Below are positions 51,363 to 59,407 of a stretch of DNA of 64,000 bases, in pieces. Each line of letters begins with the position of its first letter. The stretch's first letter is position 1. This DNA comes from Phycisphaeraceae bacterium (GTDB taxonomy: Bacteria > Planctomycetota > Phycisphaerae > Phycisphaerales > UBA1924), in the NCBI GenBank assembly GCA_020639155.1, contig JACKHF010000001.1, positions 558,001-622,000 of the forward strand, read 5' to 3'. The notes beneath the pieces are model-generated. The model searched no databases. It had not been told where the DNA came from and saw only the letters and a list, made by a program, of their open reading frames with translations. A program made the translations under genes and the position numbers.

Positions 51363-52490
51363 ATGCGTTACGCACTCGGCTTTGGTCTCGTCTGCGCACT
51401 GGGCACAATCGCAACCGCCCAACCCACCGGAAAGGACTGCACGAACACGTCTGTCAGCCTCACCCCGCTGATCGACCTCGCAGCAGGGCTGTATCAGGGA
51501 TATGAGGGTGGGCTTTACCCTGGTGGGATCGATACGCCTCCGATCCCTCATCTGATTGCTGGCATCAATCGGGGAGAGCGTGTTCGGCCATTGAATGAGA
51601 GTGGGATCCCGGACCCCGATGGAACCATTGTGCTGCTCACCATTGGTATGAGCAACACGGGCATCGAATCAAATGCTCTGATCGATCGGTACGGTCACTT
51701 CGCAAACAGCAACGCGCGCGTGAAGGTTGTCAACGGCGCACAGAGTGGGCAGACAGCCGCGATCATTGCAGATCCCAGTGCTGCGTACTGGAGCAATGTT
51801 CTTGCAAAGCTGGAGGCAGCAAATGTCTCTCCAGCACAGGTCCAGGCTGTATGGCTCAAGGAAGCTGACAAGAACCCTACCGATCCATTCCCGGTGCATG
51901 CTGAAACACTGCGCGATGAGTTTGAATCGATCGTGAACATACTCACCGACATGTTCCCGAATCTGCGCCAATGCACATTGTCGAGCCGCATCTACGCGGG
52001 ATACGGGCCCGGCCCACTCAACCCCGAACCCTACGCATATGAGAGTGGGTTCTCAGTGAAGTGGCTGATCGAGGATCAGATACAGGGCAAGCCATCGCTC
52101 AACTTCCATCCGTTGCAAGGACCTGTAGAGGCACCATGGCTGGGATGGGCTGCATACACATGGGCCGACGGACTTGTCCCGCGTTCTGACGGGCTTATCT
52201 GGGAGTGCGATGACTTTGCCAGCGACGGGGTCCACCCGAGCCAGCAGGGTGCAGCAAAGGTCGCAAATATGCTTGTCCAGACCTGGGCGAATGATCCGAC
52301 AACACGTCCTTGGTTTGTTGGTTGCCAGCCCGACATGACAAACGATGGCAATCTCAATATTTTCGACTACATCGCATTCTCAAACGCCTACGTGAACAAC
52401 TCGCTGCTCGCAGACTGCGATCACGATCGATCCCTGAGCATCTTTGATTTCATCTGCTTCGGCAACCAGTTCAGCATGGGCTGCCAATAA
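51363..52490 (+). CDS. secreted SGNH-like hydrolase with dockerin-like C terminus
   Basis: A 375-residue exported protein. The signal peptide covers residues 1-19 (MRYALGFGLVCALGTIATA). The middle shows an SGNH-like layout: LLTIGMSNTG at the serine block, VVNGAQSGQT, and DGVHPSQQGAAKVA with the Asp-His pair. The C-terminal 55 residues carry two calcium-binding repeats of the dockerin type (DMTNDGNLNIFDYIAF and DCDHDRSLSIFDFICF). Such repeats attach proteins to partners or the cell surface in planctomycetes. The substrate may be an acylated sugar polymer; this is inference. GGAG in AAAGGAGAAGGTC sets the start. Confidence 0.75.
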   Translation: MRYALGFGLVCALGTIATAQPTGKDCTNTSVSLTPLIDLAAGLYQGYEGGLYPGGIDTPPIPHLIAGINRGERVRPLNESGIPDPDGTIVLLTIGMSNTGIESNALIDRYGHFANSNARVKVVNGAQSGQTAAIIADPSAAYWSNVLAKLEAANVSPAQVQAVWLKEADKNPTDPFPVHAETLRDEFESIVNILTDMFPNLRQCTLSSRIYAGYGPGPLNPEPYAYESGFSVKWLIEDQIQGKPSLNFHPLQGPVEAPWLGWAAYTWADGLVPRSDGLIWECDDFASDGVHPSQQGAAKVANMLVQTWANDPTTRPWFVGCQPDMTNDGNLNIFDYIAFSNAYVNNSLLADCDHDRSLSIFDFICFGNQFSMGCQ

Positions 52491-52506
52491 GCCTCGCGCC
52501 AAAGAG

Positions 52507-52546
52507 AACGCCCCGGCACACATCGCATGATGCGCACCGGGGCGTT
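52507..52546. terminator. bidirectional terminator
   Basis: AACGCCCCGG and CCGGGGCGTT form a perfect ten-base stem with a 20-base loop, between two convergent genes. It is followed by weak T tracts on both strands. Confidence 0.7.
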
Positions 52547-52564
52547 GCTGTTTCAGCGAGGTGC

Positions 52565-54322
52565 TCATGCAGGGAGCTTGCTTAGCTCCGCACGAACACG
52601 ATCAACCAGTCTGCCGACGATGTCAGGCCCGAAGTCGAACGGCAACCCCGCAGCCTCGAACAACTGGGGCAACGGGCGTGAACCTCCCAGACGCATCGCG
52701 CGTGCGTACGCATCGAGTGCAAAGCGTTCGCCCTCCTCAAGGCTCTTGATCCACAAACCGAGTGCACCAAGCTGCGCGATGCCGTACTCGATGTAGTACA
52801 TAGGGACGTTGAACAGGTGTGACTGGCGCTGCCAGTTTGTCTCGTGAAGCTGCTCAAAGCCGGACCAGTCAGCGCTGGAACCAAAGCGTTTGTGCAGCGT
52901 CAGCCAATACGCCGAACGCTCCTGCTGTGTGTGGTTCGGATGCGCATAAATCCAGTGCTGGAACGCATCGATTGTCGCAATCCACGGGAGCATTGTCACA
53001 GATCCCTCGATCTGCTGACGCTTTGCACGCATGTAATCTGTTTCGTCAGTAAAATACCGATCTCCACCCTTCCAGTACGGCATCGTGAGCAGTTCCATGC
53101 TCATGGATGCGACCTCACAGAACTCGATCGGCGCATGGCGGTATGCAACAAGCGGCTCATCCCGGCAGTACTGCGAATGGAACGCGTGGCCTGCCTCATG
53201 CACCATCGTGTGGACATCCCGCTGCGTTCCTGCTGCATTCATGAAGATAAACGGCTTGCCGGACTTGTCCTGCATGTACTGGTAGCCGCCCGGCCCCTTG
53301 CCCTTACGGGAATCGAGATCCAGCAGCGATTCAAGATGGCGTGACGATACAACACCATTGTCGCCAAGTTCCCGGAACATTGCGCCCAGATCAGGGCTGA
53401 ACGCATCGAAGACTGCGCGGGTCTTTGCGACAAGGTCGGCCCCATCGGTGAACGGCTTTAGTGGAGCGCGTCCCTTGACATCCACCGCGAGATCCCACGG
53501 ACGGAGTGTATCGATACCAAGCAGCTGCTTGCGCTCCTTCTCAAGATCACGCATGAACGGCACAACGTGCTTCTCGCACGCGTCATGAAATGCTTTGCAA
53601 TGGTCGGGCGTGTAATCAAAACGATGCTTTGCAACAAACGTGTAATCGATGTAGTCCTTGAACCCCGCGTTCCTTGAGAACGAATCGCGCAGCTTGATCT
53701 GTTTGTCGAAGATTGTGTTGATCGGTTCGACATCCTGCGCACGCCGCTGGGCAACTTCCCTCCACGCCTGCTCGCGCACCGCGCGATCGGTCGACTCGTA
53801 ATACACAGCCATCTGCGGGATTGTGCGTTCCTTGCCATCGAACTCCACCGACATCCTGCCGACAATCGCTTGATACTCCTGGCCGAGCTTGTCGAGTTCA
53901 GTTTGGATAGGCACGTTCTCATCACGGAACAGATCAACCTCAGCCTTGATATCGCGCGTCAGCACAACGTACCTGCCATTGCGGAACCCGGCATCGCCAA
54001 TCCCGAACTGCTCTGACAGTTCGGCCTGCTTCTTGTTAAGCTCAAAGCTGATGCGAGTCAGCTCTGGTTGCACATTCTCGACGTACTTGGTGTACGCATC
54101 TGCGCATTCGGGCTTGTCTGTGTTGCACGTCATCGCAATGTACAACCCCGCAGCGCCCTCGGAGCAGGTGGCGTCAAGATCGGAACGATCCTCGAGCCAG
54201 CGCTCAAGGTCGCCAGCACTCGTGACATCGCGATCAAGCAAAGAGCGGAACAACGGCTGAAGTTCTGACCACTGTGTGGCATCAATGGAATCAGGAACGA
54301 AACTGGCTGTGCTTGTGGGCAT
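52565..54322 (-). CDS. M3 family oligoendopeptidase
   Basis: A 585-residue zinc metallopeptidase of the PepF type that cleaves short peptides in the cytosol. The zinc motif HEAGHAFHSQ lies at about residue 375, and the third ligand glutamate is in EFCEVASMSMELL some 25 residues later. The aspartate-rich and helical N-terminal part is consistent with the channel-shaped M3 fold. ATG 54320-54322, with GGAG nearby, is chosen; 28 upstream residues in the frame lack family features. It lies between a terminator and the convergent hydrolase gene. It would degrade peptides produced by larger proteases. Confidence 0.91.
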   Translation of the reverse strand: MPTSTASFVPDSIDATQWSELQPLFRSLLDRDVTSAGDLERWLEDRSDLDATCSEGAAGLYIAMTCNTDKPECADAYTKYVENVQPELTRISFELNKKQAELSEQFGIGDAGFRNGRYVVLTRDIKAEVDLFRDENVPIQTELDKLGQEYQAIVGRMSVEFDGKERTIPQMAVYYESTDRAVREQAWREVAQRRAQDVEPINTIFDKQIKLRDSFSRNAGFKDYIDYTFVAKHRFDYTPDHCKAFHDACEKHVVPFMRDLEKERKQLLGIDTLRPWDLAVDVKGRAPLKPFTDGADLVAKTRAVFDAFSPDLGAMFRELGDNGVVSSRHLESLLDLDSRKGKGPGGYQYMQDKSGKPFIFMNAAGTQRDVHTMVHEAGHAFHSQYCRDEPLVAYRHAPIEFCEVASMSMELLTMPYWKGGDRYFTDETDYMRAKRQQIEGSVTMLPWIATIDAFQHWIYAHPNHTQQERSAYWLTLHKRFGSSADWSGFEQLHETNWQRQSHLFNVPMYYIEYGIAQLGALGLWIKSLEEGERFALDAYARAMRLGGSRPLPQLFEAAGLPFDFGPDIVGRLVDRVRAELSKLPA

Positions 54323-54412
54323 ATCTCTCTCCAAAGAGTGAATGAACACGTGTATAACAGTTGGAAGAAGCAAGTTTAGTCGCGCTGCGTGGCACAAAGG
54401 ACGCACAAGATG

Positions 54413-54439
54413 AAAAACCCCGGCAAGTGCCGGGGTTTT
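54413..54439 (-). terminator. Rho-independent terminator
   Basis: CCCCGGC and GCCGGGG pair around a four-base loop, with a T-run on the minus strand. It lies 30 bases after the stop of the Clp-fold protein gene at 54469 and ends that transcript. Confidence 0.88.
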
Positions 54440-54468
54440 GAGCGTTATTCGATGTTGAAGGCGGGGGA

Positions 54469-55839
54469 CTATCGCATCAGGTCGCGGAGTTCCTGGAGAC
54501 GATCACGCTTCCAGTCATCCCACTGCTCTGGAAGAATGCCCAGTGTCAGCAGCGCAAAGTTGGGGTTGTTCTCAACCATTTTAATGATCTTGTTCAAGCC
54601 CTGGCGCGCCTTCCCCACAAGAGCACCACGGAGTTTGCGGTCCTGCTGACCTGCGGCAAGATTGGCTGCACCCTGATACTCAACCACATACTGGCCGAAG
54701 CGAACCTGATCGTCATACACACGATCACGGTACCGCATGTTTGCGCGCTCTGCTTTGGAAATCGGCCATGCAAAGGTCTTCTCTTTCTTGCCAACCCACT
54801 GAATCTCGTTGTAGCCCATCAGTTTGGCGAGTTCATCAAGGTCCCTCGCGGTTCCCTTTGAGAAGCGGAACTTGGCGGCCTGCTCAGAGTCGAAAGTGAG
54901 AATCTTGCCCTCTTCGTTGAGCACATAGTCACCATTCTCCGTCTGATACCATGCCACACGGCCCGTTTCCGGATCGATCGTGCATGAGAGCGGGTAATCC
55001 ATGTGCTGCATGGACTTCATAATGCTGGGGTCATACCCGCCACGTGCGGAGATCTTCTCCATCTGATAGATCACTTCTTCAAGATCCCGGCCTTCAACAG
55101 CTTTCAGTGCGCCGGACCAGCCCGTGCATGCCCCATAGTTACCCTCGGGTGTGAAGTAGATCTCTTCGATGCAATGACTGGTCATTGCAGCAGCAGAGAT
55201 TGCAGACTCAATCCAAGCAACCACACGGAAACGAGGCTTGTACTCCTCGTGGATCACGTCGCTGAGACGCTGGATTTCCAGCAGCAAACCGCCACCGGAG
55301 TTCACTCGGAAGACCACAACCTCGACCCCATCCGCTTCGAGCATCGGGATCATTTCTCTGAGGATGTGGGCGGTCATGTAGAGACCAACCATGTCCTTGT
55401 CGCCGCCCTCACCAAGTGTGATGATCGCGGCACGAGGCACACCGTTGCGGAGCTCATATGCGCCGTCATCCGCGCCAACCAATGAGTTAATGTCTGTATT
55501 ATCACCGACAGAATCTTCGGGCGTTGCATCATCTTCAACCGCGGGTTCGGTGTCGGTATCGTTTTCCGGCTCAGCCTGCGGCTCATCGCCTCCACCTGCT
55601 GGGGCTGTCTCGTGATAATCAATATCTGATCGAGTGATAGTGACCATCTTGCCATCGGTTGTCTTGACCCAGACAAGTGCGCTGGTTTCACGAACAATCT
55701 CACCCTCGATGGTTCGCCCATCCTTGAGAATAAAGCGATCAGCGTCAGCAGCACTGACAAACATCAGAGCAGAGAACGCTGCAACACCCGCAAGGCACAT
55801 CGCTGTTTTACCCATCGACCTTCGTGTTCTTCCAAACAT
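54469..55839 (-). CDS. secreted Clp/crotonase-fold protein, serine present
   Basis: A 456-residue protein with a signal peptide (residues 1-33, ending near SAADA). A short SH3-like segment follows (RFILKDGRTIEGEIVRETSALVW at about 34-57), then an acidic linker rich in Asp/Glu, and a Clp/S49-like domain (about 135-330). That domain has VVFRVNSGGGLLLEIQR and ESAISAAAMTSHCIEEIYF, with Ser where S49/NfeD-type proteases have theirs. The C-terminal region is charged and helical. It resembles NfeD-clan or SppA-like exported proteases. It lies 63 bases downstream of a related gene at 55903 on the same strand and may form a complex with it. Confidence 0.75.
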   Translation of the reverse strand: MFGRTRRSMGKTAMCLAGVAAFSALMFVSAADADRFILKDGRTIEGEIVRETSALVWVKTTDGKMVTITRSDIDYHETAPAGGGDEPQAEPENDTDTEPAVEDDATPEDSVGDNTDINSLVGADDGAYELRNGVPRAAIITLGEGGDKDMVGLYMTAHILREMIPMLEADGVEVVVFRVNSGGGLLLEIQRLSDVIHEEYKPRFRVVAWIESAISAAAMTSHCIEEIYFTPEGNYGACTGWSGALKAVEGRDLEEVIYQMEKISARGGYDPSIMKSMQHMDYPLSCTIDPETGRVAWYQTENGDYVLNEEGKILTFDSEQAAKFRFSKGTARDLDELAKLMGYNEIQWVGKKEKTFAWPISKAERANMRYRDRVYDDQVRFGQYVVEYQGAANLAAGQQDRKLRGALVGKARQGLNKIIKMVENNPNFALLTLGILPEQWDDWKRDRLQELRDLMR

Positions 55840-55902
55840 GTCAAACTCCGACGTTTAAGGACTGACTGAGAGATCTCTCAGAAACTCTGTGATTGAGAGG
55901 TG

Positions 55903-57129
55903 TTATCGCAGCAGCAACAGTTCAAGCTCGTGCTGCACCTTCAACTGACCGATCTGATCCAGACCGGGGATTCCATATCGACCCAGTTCCGGGCCTATGG
56001 CTTCTTCATACCGCTTGATGAGGGCTTCCATCTCCTTCAGCTTACGGATCTGGGTGGAGATGGCACGCCTGCGATCACGAATCGAGTTGGCGGGCTGACT
56101 GCCTGCTTCCTGGTATTCTCGCACAAGATCCTGCAACTGACGGGGCGCTTTCTTCACGTTGTCACGCCATTGCTGCATGATCCGATTGCCAGCGCCCTCG
56201 ATCAGCTCGGCATTACGAGCAATCCCGAGCTCGAACAACAGTTGCTCCATCGAAGACACTGTGCCCTTCGATATGCCAATGTCCAGCGCCTGACGCGCTT
56301 TCAGTGTCAGGTGGTCGTCGCCAAGACCGCGAACTTCGTCTTCCATTGTGTCAGCCGATCCCTGATCGCCTGTTCCTCCATCGTCTGTCAGGAGGAACTC
56401 GGTCGGGCTCTGAGGCATGCGCTCGAGCAGATCGGTACGTCCACCAATGTTGGTATACGAGAGGACAAAGCTGCGCTCTGCCATTGCACGGCAGATGCGT
56501 GTGTCATATCCGCCCTGGATAAACATGCCTCGTGCGTGTCCCATGCGGAGCGAACGCTGCTTCTCACGTACAACCTCGTCGCCGACACCGTCAAACAACT
56601 CATCCATGCCACCGATGCCACCAATACGAGCTTCAGGCGTCATGTAGATGTTCGAACACGAGAACGGCAGGAATGCCGCGCCACCCATCGCCTGCTTCAC
56701 CCAGTACACGATCACGGGTTGCTTGTCCCATTCTGCTGGGATCTCACGAGTAAAGATCGGCTCGATATCTTCAGCGCGGAACAACTGGTCAAACGCAGTA
56801 ATATCTGAATCACCGATTTCCTGCTCACGAAGTCCGCCAAAGAGTGAGCCATCCCATGTATTCTCAAGCGTGATGATGATGTAGTCGGGTTCGTATTTCT
56901 GCGCGTCCTTGATGACCTCACGGATCGGCGTCTGGGTGATGTCCTTCGCGAAGACACCGGTCAGATCGAAGTGGTACACCTTCATCTTTGCGGACGAATC
57001 AGGATCTGTCGTAGTAACAACTGAGCCGCCATCAAATGCGGAAGCGACCGGAGCCACAACTCCCGCGGACACCGCAACAGCACACGTCAGACCGACAAAG
57101 TGTCTCTGAAGCTGACCAAACCTGTTCAT
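55903..57129 (-). CDS. secreted Clp/crotonase-fold protein, catalytic serine absent
   Basis: A 408-residue protein with a signal peptide (VGLTCAVAVSAGVVAPVASA, residues 12-32). Its core (about 60-215) follows the same fold as the downstream partner: IITLENTWDGSLFGGL and VYWVKQAMGGAAFLPFSCSNIYMTPEARIGGIG. The position of the nucleophilic serine is AMGG, without serine, so it is probably an inactive subunit. The C-terminal 130 residues form a predicted coiled coil with charged repeats (RRRAISTQIRKLKEMEALIKRYEEA). ATG 57127-57129 follows GAGGAG. It is the first gene of the pair. Confidence 0.72.
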   Translation of the reverse strand: MNRFGQLQRHFVGLTCAVAVSAGVVAPVASAFDGGSVVTTTDPDSSAKMKVYHFDLTGVFAKDITQTPIREVIKDAQKYEPDYIIITLENTWDGSLFGGLREQEIGDSDITAFDQLFRAEDIEPIFTREIPAEWDKQPVIVYWVKQAMGGAAFLPFSCSNIYMTPEARIGGIGGMDELFDGVGDEVVREKQRSLRMGHARGMFIQGGYDTRICRAMAERSFVLSYTNIGGRTDLLERMPQSPTEFLLTDDGGTGDQGSADTMEDEVRGLGDDHLTLKARQALDIGISKGTVSSMEQLLFELGIARNAELIEGAGNRIMQQWRDNVKKAPRQLQDLVREYQEAGSQPANSIRDRRRAISTQIRKLKEMEALIKRYEEAIGPELGRYGIPGLDQIGQLKVQHELELLLLR

Positions 57130-57496
57130 AATCCACATCTCCTCTTGCGAGCATCGGCACTCCGCCGATTTCAATCATGTTGTCCGAATGCGTTCAACCT
57201 CTCGGATCATCCAGAATGACCCCAAGTATGCACGATAAGAGTGATTGTACTCGAATCGACTCCGCACTGCTGATCCGCCACCTGATACGCACAAGACATC
57301 AGCACGGATCAGTCGGCATCCCCACTTCTGTACAACCAGTTCTTACCAAAGCCCAAACACCCAAACGAATCTCGGGCATCCGCTATTCCGCATCAGAACG
57401 ATGACTGCTGATTCTGATGCCCGAATCAGAAAAGGGATCCATCAAATCACCGGACTTTGTCGTAGCAGTACAGAATGACGAGGTCCGTGGGCATCC
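57130..57496. other. intergenic region of 367 bases
   Basis: No coding region is convincing here; short open frames lack a start with a ribosome site. It must hold the promoter of the minus-strand Clp-fold pair. An imperfect hairpin CTGATTC/GAATCAG lies at 57408-57429, near the end of the convergently placed CCA-adding-type gene, but lacks a T-run. Confidence 0.45.
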
Positions 57497-58864
57497 CTAG
57501 AGCATGCGAGAGCCCATCGCTAGCGCCTCCTGCTGGGACGTGACCCGCCCCTCAAGCTGTCCGTCATAGACCTCATCGAGAGCCCGCTTAAACGCCGGCC
57601 CGGGCACAAACCCTGCAGCTACAAGATGATCGCCAGTCAGCAGCGGATCGGGCGATAACCCGACACCGTCACTTGCCAGCAATCGGACAGCAGTCTCAAT
57701 CTGCGAGGCGACATCTGTCCCCGCAGCTTTATCCATCGCAGCGACGATCTGCATCGCGCCGGCGAACCCCGGCATATCGGGTGAAGATCTATTGAGCCCG
57801 ACCGATGCCAATCGCTTGCGCTGCGCAACGGACATCCGCTCCCAGAATGATAGAACGTTTCGGACGATCGCGCAAAGCTCAGCGATGCCAGCTGTCGCGT
57901 CATTGCTCAAACACAACGACTCGCGCACCTGCGCGACGACCTCATGATCATCGCCTACAACGAGCGTGCTGTGGATCATCGGTGTGCCGACTGTGGTGTC
58001 AATATGCTCCAACTGGATCAGCCACGCAGCAACTGCTGTGATTGCGCTGGCATCCGATGGAAGGTGAGCAACCAGCTCCTGCTGAGAATCTGTTCCCGCG
58101 ACGCCCAACACCGGCTCAACAAGATCAAGCTCGTGTATGATGCGCACAGCAGCGCCCCGTCCGGGATGCGCGAGCATGCGGAGCACCTCATCACCAACGC
58201 GCTCGCGTGACACGCCGACAAGATCGCGCGCGTGATCGCGGATGGCTTTGGTTGTGTTTGTTTCAATCGAGAACGCAAATCGGGCAGCAAACCGAACCGC
58301 ACGCAGCGCACGGAGATGGTCCTCCGCGAGCCTGTCCTCCGCAAGCCCTACCGCTTTGATGAGCCCTGCGCGCAGGCACGCAAGCCCGTCCACATAGTCG
58401 ATCACCCGGCCCCGAACACTGGCAAGTCCCTGCGTCTGTGAAATGTCCGCGTCCGCCAACGGGTCAAGGAACATCGCGTTAATTGTAAAATCACGACGTT
58501 TTGCGTCCTCGTCAGGTGTTGAGAACGTCACCTCGTCGGGCCTGCGCCGATCGGAGTACGACCCGTCCGTGCGGAACGTGGCGATCTCGACCGTCACGCC
58601 TTTTCGCCGAACCTGCACAACACCGAACGACGCACCGACAAATCTCGCACCATCAAATAGCTCACCGACACGATCCGGTGTTGCGTCCGTCGCGATGTCG
58701 TAGTCCTTCGGATGCTCGCCCAGAAGTTCATCGCGAACACATCCACCCGCGAAGTACGCGATGTGCCCTGCATCGCGCAGCACGCGCACCATGTCCACAG
58801 CGACACCACGCGCGTGCTCGGCGCGCTGAACTGGATCGGCATGGGTGAGAGAAGCTTCGGACAT
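57497..58864 (-). CDS. CCA tRNA nucleotidyltransferase / poly(A) polymerase family
   Basis: A 455-residue class II nucleotidyltransferase. The head has AYFAGGCVRDELLG and the metal-binding DYDIATDATPDRV, then FRTDGSYSDRRRPDEV and RRDFTINAMFLDP, the RRDFTxNA motif of the family. The neck and tail segments follow (RALRAVRFAARFAF). It would add or repair the 3' CCA of tRNAs, which are not encoded in the tRNA and tmRNA of this window; polyadenylation is the alternative activity. It is 9 bases downstream of the AhpD-like gene. The start at ATG 58862-58864 fits; no strong Shine-Dalgarno is seen. Confidence 0.9.
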   Translation of the reverse strand: MSEASLTHADPVQRAEHARGVAVDMVRVLRDAGHIAYFAGGCVRDELLGEHPKDYDIATDATPDRVGELFDGARFVGASFGVVQVRRKGVTVEIATFRTDGSYSDRRRPDEVTFSTPDEDAKRRDFTINAMFLDPLADADISQTQGLASVRGRVIDYVDGLACLRAGLIKAVGLAEDRLAEDHLRALRAVRFAARFAFSIETNTTKAIRDHARDLVGVSRERVGDEVLRMLAHPGRGAAVRIIHELDLVEPVLGVAGTDSQQELVAHLPSDASAITAVAAWLIQLEHIDTTVGTPMIHSTLVVGDDHEVVAQVRESLCLSNDATAGIAELCAIVRNVLSFWERMSVAQRKRLASVGLNRSSPDMPGFAGAMQIVAAMDKAAGTDVASQIETAVRLLASDGVGLSPDPLLTGDHLVAAGFVPGPAFKRALDEVYDGQLEGRVTSQQEALAMGSRML

Positions 58865-58873
58865 GGCAGTTGG

Positions 58874-59335
58874 CTATTCGTGCGATCTGACGCAGGTTGG
58901 TGCTGATCCGTTCGCTGGATCATCGCGGCACGCATCAAGAAAGTCCACCGCGCGGCGCAGATGCGGGATAACAATCGAGCCGCCGACAATCAGCGCGATA
59001 TCGAAGGTCTCGAACAGTTCCTCGTCCGTCGCGCCGTGCGTGATGCACTGGTCAATGTGGTACGCGATGCAGTCGTCGCATCGGAGCACCATCGACGCGA
59101 CGAGCCCGAGCAGTTCCTTCATCTTCGCGTCGAGCGCGCCAGGCTCGTACGTCTTCGTGTCGAGCGCGAAGAACCGCTTGGTGACGAGCGTCGCGCCCAT
59201 CGGCACCGAGCCATCCATCCGCGTGCCACGCGCTGCATCATCACCCAGAATTCGGCAGTTGAGTCTGGATCGGAACGCGTGGAACTGCTCGCGTCTGCTC
59301 TGCGATGTCTTGTCGGGTTCGGTGCTCATGTGCAA
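58874..59335 (-). CDS. AhpD-like carboxymuconolactone decarboxylase-family protein
   Basis: A 153-residue protein of the AhpD/CMD family. The redox motif is CDDCIAYHID, with CxxC and the following His, typical of AhpD-like alkylhydroperoxidases. The helix around it (MKELLGLVASMVLRCDDC) and GATDEELFETFDIALIVGG are family hallmarks. It may reduce peroxides or shuttle electrons. The N-terminal 45 residues are variable and basic. The first ATG at 59333-59335 is used; ATG 59327-59329 is a possible alternative. It precedes the CCA-type gene and is divergent from purB. No AhpC is adjacent. Confidence 0.86.
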   Translation of the reverse strand: MHMSTEPDKTSQSRREQFHAFRSRLNCRILGDDAARGTRMDGSVPMGATLVTKRFFALDTKTYEPGALDAKMKELLGLVASMVLRCDDCIAYHIDQCITHGATDEELFETFDIALIVGGSIVIPHLRRAVDFLDACRDDPANGSAPTCVRSHE

Positions 59336-59407
59336 GGGTATCGCGCATCAGCCCTTCCAGCGTGCGAACATCTGCGAAGCACGACAGCGTTTGTTCTATC
59401 ATCGCTC

